Shown here: piece after piece, positions 54,959-64,000 of the stretch
Position numbering within the stretch: position 1 is the stretch's first letter
How the letters are laid out: each line of letters begins with the position of its first letter
Assembly: GCF_032362555.1 (NCBI RefSeq)
Contig: NC_083512.1
Location: 5,754,001 to 5,818,000 of the forward strand
Direction: 5' to 3'
DNA: 64,000 bases
DNA from: Amyelois transitella
Taxonomy: Eukaryota; Arthropoda; Insecta; Lepidoptera; Pyralidae
Made by a program: the position numbers and the translations under genes
The notes under the pieces: generated by a model
Database searches by the model: none
Told to the model about the DNA's origin: nothing
The model's input: the letters and a program-made list of their open reading frames with translations, nothing else

Positions 54959-57445
54959 ATGGCTTTGTCTCTAAAACAGTGTTTACTTTTAATGATAGTA
55001 TCGTCGTGGCAGACGTCTAACTTAGCATCTACCTGTACTGAAGTATGCGACTGTAAAAATGATGTGAATTTGTGTCAAAGATGTACGTACAATGTGACGC
55101 TTAAAGGGAATGTAAACATAAGTTTTGAGACTGCCTGCTGTAATGAAACGCCTAATTGGAGTGAGAAATATAAAAATGGGACTTTTGCAGAGGTCAGAAT
55201 AAAATACGGCACGGGTTGTAATAAGAGTGCTATTAATTTTGATTTACCGTCGCTGAACACATATTCCCTTTTAATCACAAATAACAACATTACTAAAATA
55301 AGTCTCAGCATGAAAACACAAAACCTCCGTCAGATTGACCTATCTGGAAATAAATTGCTTTATGTAACTAAGGGGCTATTTAATAACTTTTATAATTTAC
55401 GAAAACTAATTCTGAGCAGAAATGAAATTATCAACATATTCGAAGAAAGTTTTAATGGCTTATCAAAACTGGAGTCCTTGGATTTATCGGAAAATAAGTT
55501 GACTATTTTATCCAAAGTATTTACTCCACTGAAAAACTTGCAGCATCTGAACTTGAGTAGAAATAATATAGAGTTTATTCATGAGAATAATTTCAATAAC
55601 TGGTTATTACAACATTTGGATGTGTCTCACAACAATTTGAAAAAATTAGCCCCAGGAGCTCTACAATTGTTACCAAACTTGGCTCGCTTATTATTAACAG
55701 ATAATCCTCATTTAGGAATTACCCAAATAGATAAACAACTGCTCGTTGCAACAGGAAGAAGGTTACAGCAAGTAGACGCCTCGAGAACGGGCCTGTATCA
55801 AGTTCCGGAAGCCTTTACACATTCAGTCAGATTTTTGTCATTAGTCGGCAATAGGATTTCTGCTGTTAGATGTGGAGATTTGGACAGTTATCCTTTACTT
55901 CAATCTTTAGATTTTTCTGATAACAAAGTTATTTTAGTTGAGGATGATTCGTTAGGAAGATTAGAAATGCTTCTATTTTTAAATTTGAATAAAAATCTCC
56001 TAACGGCTGTTCCGAAATCATTACCCGATGAGTTAAAATACCTGTCCATAAATAACAACTTAGTTAAAAATTTAACATTGCCGGACTTTAAAAATTTGCC
56101 GAATTTGAGGATATTGTTGCTTCAGAACAATAATATCCATTATATACAAGACCACGTGTTTGACGACTTGCTCTCTCTGGAAATGCTAGACCTATCAAAT
56201 AATCCTATACAAACGCTCACATCGAGCACATTTGATGGACCACTATCTCTCCGTGATTTACGGCTCTGCTACCTGAATTTATCTGTGCCAGAACAAGATG
56301 GTGCGTTTCCAATGTCGTCGCCCGAAAGTATTCAAATGCTTCATCTGCAGTCTAGCCCGGGCCTGGCGAGGCAATTGCTCGCTGACTCAGCTGCTCTGGC
56401 TGCCTTTTCACATTTACAATACTTGGATTTGAGAATGAATAATCTCACGGAAGTGAGGAATGATTTGTTGTTTTACTTGGTACAGTTAAAAACTCTACGA
56501 TTACATGGCAATAGTATTAATTGCAGTGCTGAATTGTGGCTTAAAGATTGGATGAGCTGGAATAAGAGTTTGTCTGATGAAGAAACCTGTTATTACTCTA
56601 CGTCAGAAGCTAAACCAGAAATAACAAAATATAATTGCACATTTCCGGAGACATTTACTATAAGCGAAAGTTTGCCTCCAGTGAATTTGTACAGTACAGA
56701 AATGATAAATAAGTTATTAAGGTACTATGGTTACTTAAACAATAAAACAGAGCGGACGCCTAAGCGAGAAAAATATCATTATGAAGACAAAAGAAAAACG
56801 GACGAGGCAAAAATAGCTAAAGACCATAGTATTTCGACGGTGTTATCAAATGTTTACACATCAACATTTCCTGGGAATGAGAATAAAGTATCAAACGATT
56901 ACTTGAACGAAAGTTTCATAGTCAAAGCTAGAGAAATTACGAAAGTTTTAGATCAAAATAAACCACAAAATGATCATAATAGTGTTGACCATAAATTTTT
57001 AGATATTGGACCATACATTTCATATACTACACGTAACTCTAAAAAGATTGTACAAGACGATTTTGAAACACATAGAAGGAATAAGTCTGGTATACGATTG
57101 AATACACCAATCAATATAACAACCAAAATTAGCGAAGAATTGAAAAGTGTTTTCAGGCAGAAAAAATTGTCGACTGCATTGACATCTGAGACTGAAAATG
57201 TAACTGTAGTAGCGGTATATGCTACAAGCTCTAATGAAAAAACGGAATTTTCACCTTACCAGCTAGCCCATACCAATTATGCACAATATATAGGTACGGT
57301 GGCAATATGTGGTTTGATAATATTGTCATTGATATTGTGGGCTAGTTTTCGACTCCGATATAGGAGAAGACGAGCGCCAGTAACCGACACTGAGGTCGAG
57401 GACCAAATAGAAGTGTCGAATATATCCGGAGGGGTATTGTGGTGA
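54959..57445 (+). CDS. Leucine-rich repeat type I membrane protein
   Basis: An 828-codon uninterrupted ORF encodes a cell-surface protein. A signal peptide covers about residues 1-23 (MALSLKQCLLLMIVSSWQTS). A cysteine-rich N-cap follows (CTEVCDCKNDVNLCQRC). About fifteen leucine-rich repeats fill residues 95-515, several with the form LxxLDLSxNxL or close to it. A cysteine-containing C-cap starts near residue 522 (NCSAELWLKDWMSW). A long, charged, N-glycosylation-rich stalk (about 565-775) precedes one membrane helix at about 777-798 (IGTVAICGLIILSLILWASF). The cytoplasmic tail is short, starting RLRYRRRR, with no TIR domain, so this is not a Toll receptor. It resembles the broad insect group of LRR adhesion or receptor proteins, but I cannot assign an orthologue. 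The leader is GC-rich, and a 3' UTR intron is likely (57507 to 57720). Confidence 0.9.
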   Translation: MALSLKQCLLLMIVSSWQTSNLASTCTEVCDCKNDVNLCQRCTYNVTLKGNVNISFETACCNETPNWSEKYKNGTFAEVRIKYGTGCNKSAINFDLPSLNTYSLLITNNNITKISLSMKTQNLRQIDLSGNKLLYVTKGLFNNFYNLRKLILSRNEIINIFEESFNGLSKLESLDLSENKLTILSKVFTPLKNLQHLNLSRNNIEFIHENNFNNWLLQHLDVSHNNLKKLAPGALQLLPNLARLLLTDNPHLGITQIDKQLLVATGRRLQQVDASRTGLYQVPEAFTHSVRFLSLVGNRISAVRCGDLDSYPLLQSLDFSDNKVILVEDDSLGRLEMLLFLNLNKNLLTAVPKSLPDELKYLSINNNLVKNLTLPDFKNLPNLRILLLQNNNIHYIQDHVFDDLLSLEMLDLSNNPIQTLTSSTFDGPLSLRDLRLCYLNLSVPEQDGAFPMSSPESIQMLHLQSSPGLARQLLADSAALAAFSHLQYLDLRMNNLTEVRNDLLFYLVQLKTLRLHGNSINCSAELWLKDWMSWNKSLSDEETCYYSTSEAKPEITKYNCTFPETFTISESLPPVNLYSTEMINKLLRYYGYLNNKTERTPKREKYHYEDKRKTDEAKIAKDHSISTVLSNVYTSTFPGNENKVSNDYLNESFIVKAREITKVLDQNKPQNDHNSVDHKFLDIGPYISYTTRNSKKIVQDDFETHRRNKSGIRLNTPINITTKISEELKSVFRQKKLSTALTSETENVTVVAVYATSSNEKTEFSPYQLAHTNYAQYIGTVAICGLIILSLILWASFRLRYRRRRAPVTDTEVEDQIEVSNISGGVLW

Positions 57446-57856
57446 CACTTGCGGGCAGCCGACTCCACGCCCTTCGAATACGATTCTCTTCTGACGTAGC
57501 ACTAATGTAAGTATAATAATTAATTACACACATCCTATTCAATATGAAAAGGTTACTTTTACTCGTTTACGCCTGCATTAATGGCGTTTGTTGTTTAGAT
57601 TATTCACCAGCCACCAAGTAGGTAATGGGATATTTTAAGTTATAAGAACATCCTCACCGAAAAGAGGGAAGCCTTTCCTAATATCGTACATACGCTTATA
57701 TAGTTATCTTTTTGTTACAGTTCGAAGCGGTCGGCTGCAGCCAGTGACAGGTGTTTTGTGATAATGTAATTGTGCATATTTTTTTATGAAATAAGTACAA
57801 ATAGAGTGGATGGTTAGCTAAACAGCCATGGCTAAAATGTTTGTATTTAAAATGTA

Positions 57857-57862
57857 AATAAA
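57857..57862 (+). terminator. Poly(A) signal of the LRR gene
   Basis: AATAAA lies 412 bases after the stop. The intervening sequence has a donor at 57507 (ATGTAAGTAT) and an acceptor before 57721 (TTTTTGTTACAG), so the spliced 3' UTR would be about 200 bases. Confidence 0.5.
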
Positions 57863-58131
57863 GTAATTGTTCTTTAAATTACAATACTAATAGATAATAG
57901 ACTTATTTTTGTGTCAAGTAGTAGCAATGTGATCATTAACTAGGTGTAGGTGTGGTAAGAACATGCTACGTCAGCCTTGTCTGTTGTTAATATTTGCATT
58001 ATATCCACTGCCGGATTATCGTTCATTATCTATCAATAAAACGAACAAGAAAATTGGGTACTAAACGGCAGCCTATTCTGTTCAAATATTGGACTATGCT
58101 ATTGTATTTCCACCCATTTTGCTCGCTCTGC

Positions 58132-58779
58132 TTAATCTTCGCTTGCTGCATAAGCGAGATCGAAGCTGACGTGATATCGAAGAAGTATGTATTGCTCTGT
58201 TATTGGCGTATTTAATTTACCTCCCATGAAGAGGTACACATCACAACTTTCTAAACAGAAAATATAAAGTCCACGATTCATGCCAGCCTTAGTTGTAGCG
58301 GCGATTCTTCCAATGAATCTAATACCTACTCTTCGATAAGTATAGTTATTGACAGCATTCATCTGTCGAACTACCGCACAAAATGTTGGAATTTTCTCAA
58401 AACATGTTGAACAAAAATAATTTAAAAGTACGAAAACATTATGACGAAATAATTTGCATAATTGTCTATAGTTGTTACTTCTTTCTCGTAATTTTTTTTT
58501 GGTATAAAATTTTTGTAAAAGTTGAAACGACATGCATCTATAAATTATTATATTTTTTATCTTAAACATGACATTGCTAATGTCAAAGATACCATTTTGG
58601 CATTTTGGTAAGAAACATGATTTTAGGATCAAACAAATAACTCCTTCTTTGAGCATATTAATCAATATAGTTTTGAGAGGACTCCTACTGATAATGTCTT
58701 CCCTTACCTTATATAATTGTAACATATATGAATATGAATAAACTATGTTAATATCACGTGATTCCATAATTAGTGCCAA
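58132..58779 (-). CDS. Long ORF of unknown status (215 codons)
   Basis: The frame begins MALIMESRDINIVYSYSYML and is open for 215 codons, unusually long for this AT-rich DNA. It is rich in Ile, Leu, Phe, Tyr and Cys, with some hydrophobic runs, but I see no motif, no clear membrane pattern and no neighbouring exons. It may be a fragment of a receptor-like gene, a transposon piece or chance. Confidence 0.2.
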   Translation of the reverse strand: MALIMESRDINIVYSYSYMLQLYKVREDIISRSPLKTILINMLKEGVICLILKSCFLPKCQNGIFDISNVMFKIKNIIIYRCMSFQLLQKFYTKKKLRERSNNYRQLCKLFRHNVFVLLNYFCSTCFEKIPTFCAVVRQMNAVNNYTYRRVGIRFIGRIAATTKAGMNRGLYIFCLESCDVYLFMGGKLNTPITEQYILLRYHVSFDLAYAASED

Positions 58780-58799
58780 TATTTTATTTCACAGCCAAA

Positions 58800-61700
58800 T
58801 TTTAAGTAGACCGTAAAAAGTATTAGATTCAGTTATCATGTTTTTATATTTATTACAGAACTATTAACTTATGTTACTCGTACTCTGCAAAGTGATACAT
58901 ATATTATGCAAAAAACTTAATTTTTTATTGTACATTTATGCTATGGACTTAAAATATATCACATAGTATTCTCTACACATTTTGTTAAATATCTGTAAAG
59001 CACAATAAAAATGGATGTTAATTTAAAAATAATTCTATAAAAAATACATAATAATTAATTGCTATCACATTACCCGATTTGTGTAATATCTTAGCTCTCT
59101 AAACTTAAAATTATTATATTTTTATACTTTCTAGTATTGAATGACACACGCTACTTAACAATGTAAGTAAAACATTTAACTTCAAAATTAAACTCCGTAT
59201 TAAACAAAATTATTTATTGGATACTTAAAATTTAGTTAACTGTGCCAGGGGTTTCAACAAAACAAGAATTTGCTATCGCTACATTATAGTTCATTAATCA
59301 TTGTGAAACTAAGGTTGTAACTTGATATATAACATTTTGAAGACAATGACGTGTAGATATATGTTTTTACGTGATTGTAGTTTATTATGTACAAACAGAT
59401 AGCCAAGATTGAATAAAATAAATAGAATGAATTCAATGTATGTTTTTTTTCAAACAGTAGTCGTAATTAATTTCAGGGTTAAGTTATATTCGCTCGCATA
59501 GTACAATTGATCCCGCTTATTTCGCTTTATATTTAAAAATTTAAAATGTTTCCTTTTTTTAATAAAGTTGAATTAAATATTCTCAAAAATAATTGCGGTT
59601 ACAGGCATTGATTTGAATAACAAAAAAGAAAACGTTTTGCCCTTTTTCACACAAAACACTTACAAAGTGAGAAAGTCTGTAAAAATTCCGATTGAACCGA
59701 AAATAATTTTCTTTACGATTTATCTAAAGAAAATCGTGTGCGCTTGAAAAGAAAAGAACTGAACGTAGGTAAGTAATGAATTTTCAATATTTGTATTGAC
59801 AAGGAAAATAAGGGGGCCGCCTACCCTGTATTAGGCCTGCAGGGTGTTTGAATTGGTTTTGTTCAATGTTTAATAACGTGGATATTTTCAAACAAACAGC
59901 TTTATTAATTTCTCCTGGAAACAATCTCGAGGGAGCAGTGTCGGAGTGGAGTTCCATGGAGTTGTCTAATTTTTAATTTCTTCAAATTTGATAAAACTTT
60001 CTATACAATCTTTTGCTTTTTTCAAATACATCGTGCAAAAATAATTTTTAATTCAATCATGTAATTGTTCATACCATTCATATAATGTCGAAGGCAAATT
60101 CTATTCATAACACGATAATAATAATAATGAAATGTACACTAAATGCCCTTCTTATTTTACTTGAAGCTAGAAAATCAAATTTTCAGAGTGCAGCACTGAC
60201 CTTTATTGAAAATTTTCATATTTATTGGCATAAAATAAATAAAAATATTTACACATCTTTCGCCTAGGTACTCAGAAATTTATAGATATTTTCATAAATC
60301 ATCACACTAACATTAAAGAAACCAAACAAGTGATCCCAAGGTGAGGGGATCATGATAATGTTAATAAGGTTATTCCAGATTGTATAGTGAAATGTAAACA
60401 GCCCTTCAGCAATTATGAGTTGCGGTGCACAAGACAAACAGTCTTGGAACGACGTCTATGACTCGTTTAAATATTGATATTGGGGCTCCAAGCCGCCAGC
60501 GATGCCTCCTGTAACATCGCAATTATTTAATTTCATTATTTCACGAATCATCTCTATTTAATTTGCAGGCTAAACTCCGAAATCTTTTAAAGGATTTAGG
60601 AATGGAATAACTTTCCATATCTCATATACTTTAAATGGAAGCACGATCGACACTATTTTATATCTGAATGGACGTTTCTATTATCCACATCTACTAAGTA
60701 TTTTCAATACGCCGTATTTCTATACCTACACTTTTCGACGATTATATTTAACAACACGAGGCAAAAATAGACTATGTTCAGTTCACTTACATAAAAGATT
60801 TCAAGGAAAATAAAATTGGTTATTTGCCTACCGCTGACATAGATTTTACTGAATAAATCATAATTGTAGTCTGCAAAGGTCGTTAATCCTGGTTGCTTTA
60901 ATTACTACCCCTATTTAATCCCAGGCTCCAATAAAAGCTTTTAATTAAAATCGTAGCAGTAAATACATCACAAGCGTTGGTACTGTACTCGATTAGCAGG
61001 CTGCTCGGAATTGGGAAGCAAATATTCATAATAAGTAATACAGTGGAATTTGTATTTTAGACTTGATTTATATTTCTCATTTCATAAGGTTGTTCTATTA
61101 TCATAAATATAGTGGTATTTAATGAGCTTAAATTAAGCTTGAATATAACATGCACAAAAGTTATATTCAAGCTTAAGTACAACATCAATATATTGGGTCA
61201 GGGTTAATTATCGGCACGAAATTAAAAAGATTGAGTACCCGAAGGCACTTAATTAATGTATGAAAAACTGCGAGATCGTTTCGACATTCCTCGTAGCAAA
61301 TGCTACAAGATTGCTACGTGTTGTTACGAAAAAGTTACAATTATCTTGGGTAAGGCTCCGTAGACATTGGTTACAGCTGGCTACAAAATTTATATTTGCT
61401 TCGTGATGATATACTGTGAAATGAGATCAAAATAAAAGTAATGTGCATTAGATCGATTACTCTTACGGTGACAGATTACATCGTGAGGATGTGTAACCAT
61501 GATACAATATGCGTAAGGTTGTGAGGATCAACGACAGTCTTTTCGTGTAAATGGTGGTCAAAAGTGCACTCCCGTATTCTCTACAGAGAGGCGAGGAAGC
61601 AACCGAGGTTAAACCCAGGAGCATGACGATTGAATTGGCGAATTTGTGATGAGTAAATGAGCATACAAATGAAAAGAAGAACAGATAAAACTGATTCGTC

Positions 61701-62640
61701 TTTATGAGCTAAATTTGCAGAGGGGTCAGTCTTTATATAAATCTGAAACGGCATCTCCGGACCTCGCCGAGCGCCACTGAATTATTCATACGCCTAACTA
61801 TACTAGTTGCGATTCATTCTTTCACTCCCGTTTGGAATAATTTTATATCTTATTATTATCTGTGGTAGTAGCACAGATGTGAGAAATTATCAAACTATTC
61901 ACATAAAAGTAAGGGGCGGTTAAGTTAGACGACAAAAAATTATGGAACACCTCAATGGCCCACATGATCAGAATACTCATCATGTTATTTGGATCTACGA
62001 TGTAGCAGTAATAGAAGATAACGTCAATAACGAAATAAACGAGCGTTAAGGAACACGAAACCAACATAACCAAAGGCGATAAAAGTAAATCCAGAATTGT
62101 CAAAAGTCTACATGATGTCAATAGGTTTAGAGGTCGTTGGTTGCTTGACACCAACCCATCTTGAGAATTCATTCCAGGTTTGTCGTATAAGACATAGTAA
62201 ATGTTTGTTAGAGGAGAGAACGTCAGAAGTCATATGTCTTCTGTCAGTCTTCACAAAAGATAAAAGTCGACCACAAAATAGTTCAAACCAAAATGGTATT
62301 TGGTTGCACCGAACGTAAATATTTAAGTGAACAAAAACATTTAATAATGAAAGTTGTATTGAAAGTCAAAGAAATTTGGTTGGTTTTCTAAATGAACTAC
62401 ATCTTATAATATAGAAATGTGGTCAAATAAGACGAAATCGACAGCATCGAGCGGCATTGGTTTCTCTTTGATTTATACTTAACCAAATATTGACTTTATT
62501 GGATAAAGGTCGCTGTGAAGTTCTAAGTCAAACTAAGTTATAAAATCCAGACAACATTAATAGGTTTTTAAGTGTAGAAAACTACAGAAAAGAGACTTCT
62601 TTTTATGGACTGTAGCAATAAATGATTGAAAATAATATTA
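58800..62640. other. AT-rich gene-poor DNA
   Basis: No coding exon or full mobile element is supported. A 17-bp inverted repeat lies at 61133-61176. Confidence 0.45.
61133..61176. repeat. 17-bp perfect inverted repeat
   Basis: TTAAGCTTGAATATAAC at 61133-61149 is the complement of 61160-61176 with a 10-base loop. No flanking duplication was found. Confidence 0.75.
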
Positions 62641-62649
62641 AATTGTCTT

Positions 62650-62839
62650 TATTTTCTTTATTATTTTACCATTAGCTTTAAAAAGTACAAATTAAAATGT
62701 TACATAAACCTATTTAAAATGATCTCATTTTTATTAAGATAGTAGATAAGGCTGGGAATCATCCCCGTTGAGCGGACGGCGGCCGAACAAGAACAAAGAA
62801 GATCCGGTTGGAGCCCTTTTTTCGGGACATGGCGGCAAT
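62650..62839 (-). other. Possible terminal exon of a minus-strand gene
   Basis: On the minus strand an acceptor (TTTTCTTTTCAG) precedes a GC-rich segment, GATTGCCGCCATGTCCCG, whose frame IAAMSRKKGSNRIFFVLV continues to a TGA. Two AATAAA signals follow at about 62650-62665. The composition differs from the surroundings. Neither the product nor the upstream exons are identified. Confidence 0.25.
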
Positions 62840-63301
62840 CCTGAAAAGAAAAAAGGACATAAGTTGCCCATTCAAATAGCTGGACTAAAGAATACACTCC
62901 CAGGAGACCCTTTGATGGAAAGTTAAAAGAGTAATCGTTTTATTTGTTCATTTTTAAAATAAAAGGCAGCTTTTGGACTCTTTCATTATATTTAGTATGT
63001 AAAGAATTGGAATTAATTTTCCTGCCGTCCACACTTTTCTGGAGACGAGTCTGGGGTACGTCTGTGACCACGATAGTAAATTGGTTTTGACATGAAGTAT
63101 TCTCATCTAACCTCCTCAGGAACACAAGAAAACATAACCCATAAAGAATCAAACACTACTCTCACGGTTAGAAATCAAACTACCTCAAAAAGGAACCATT
63201 GGTCAACTCTGTCGCAGGTCTGAACCACTTTCCTAAGTGGTTGCACACAGCCGCTCGGCTCGATCAACTACGCACACGAAATTTAATAATTTTACATTTT
63301 A

Positions 63302-63556
63302 ACGACATACATACATATAATCACGTTCATATTCCTTGTGGGGTAGACAGAGCCAACAGTTTTGAACAGACTGATAGGCCACTTTCAGCTATTTGGCTTT
63401 AAGAAAGAATTGAGATTCAAATAGTGACAGGTTGCTAGCCCATCGCCTAAAATTTTATAAGCCTATCTTTTAGTCGCCTTTTACGACATCCATGGAAAAG
63501 AGATGGAGTGGTCCTATTCTTTTTGTATTGGTGCCGGGAACCATACAGCACTTTTA
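63302..63556 (-). mobile_element. Family B SINE-like repeat, full length
   Basis: In the plus reading it runs from CGACATACATACATATAATC (tail side) through GGGGTAGACAGAGCCAACAG, GTGACAGGTTGCTAGCCC, CGCCTTTTACGACATCCATGG and GAGATGGAGTGGTCC to GTGCCGGGAACCATACAGCAC. With 26918-27188 and 44339-44606 it defines the family. Confidence 0.8.
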
Positions 63557-64000
63557 ACTATTTTAGTACAATTAGGATATTCGATATGTCAAATCCCGTA
63601 AAATTAAAAATATTTCCAAATCTTGCGTCTGAAATATATTCAGAAGTGCAAAGTCACAAGAAACAGTAGACGAGGGCAGCTATTGACTATCTTGAATAAT
63701 TCATTCGGCTTTGGTTGGCATTGCCTCACTTTGCTTGGACATATATAGTATACCTTTAATTTTGCTTTGGTCGTTTATCCAAGATATTTAAAATAAATTT
63801 ACTGAAAGTTTACATATAAAGACTATAGGTAAATCACATTCACATTTTCACATTATAATATTACAAATAAAATTACCCAGCGTAGGGGCTATACAAAAAT
63901 ACCATAGAAACAAATACAAATTTAAATAAATATGTATAATTCCGCTTTCTGTGGGTAGTAAGGATATGTCTTACGGCACTAATAAGTATAGATTAAATAA

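Overview
The window looks like nuclear DNA of a moth or butterfly (Lepidoptera). It is AT-rich, its genes are mosaics of small exons with GT-AG introns, and it carries repeats typical of that order: Helitrons that begin TC and end CTAG, RTE-type LINE tails ending in (ATGT)n, and two short interspersed repeat families, one with a tRNA-derived head. The species cannot be named from the sequence.

The left 25 kb is a compact run of housekeeping genes, most of whose exon structures close in frame: NMD3 (minus, 9 exons, 504 aa, 60S export adaptor), mitochondrial ATP synthase beta (plus, one uninterrupted 514-codon ORF), ribosomal protein eL24 (minus, 5 exons, 155 aa), MIX23/CCDC58 (plus, 3 exons, 136 aa), a UPF0389/FAM162 membrane protein (minus, 2 exons, 131 aa) and an importin alpha of the KPNA1/5/6 type (plus, 10 coding exons, 521 aa). 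They serve ribosome assembly and export, mitochondria and nuclear import, but nothing suggests that they are co-regulated.

From 25 to 35 kb the DNA becomes repeat-rich. It holds the remnant of a TIR DNA transposon with two convergent first exons (one a decayed THAP domain), then a three-exon minus-strand carboxylesterase-like gene that lacks the catalytic serine, the histidine region and the oxyanion motif. A 5'-truncated RTE LINE with an open 483-codon reverse transcriptase ORF and a tRNA-derived SINE sit in its first intron.

From 35 to 54 kb I see little host coding sequence: two spliced terminal exons of an unrecognised minus-strand gene (38386-39305), a possible signal-peptide first exon (42548-42622), a hAT-type element with an 8-bp target duplication, two Helitron copies in direct repeat and several perfect hairpins. 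At 54.4-57.9 kb lies an intact 828-codon type I membrane protein with leucine-rich repeats, with a TATA box and GC-rich leader. The last 6 kb is AT-rich and mostly empty apart from one full SINE-like repeat and weak exon candidates.

The observations most worth a second look are a 102-bp inverted copy of importin alpha coding exon 6 inside intron 2 of the same gene, the non-catalytic esterase, the two-gene transposon remnant, the shared 3' tail of the LINE and a SINE-like family, and a three-level nest of elements at 10.7-11.8 kb. All identifications come from reading the sequence; no database search was run.
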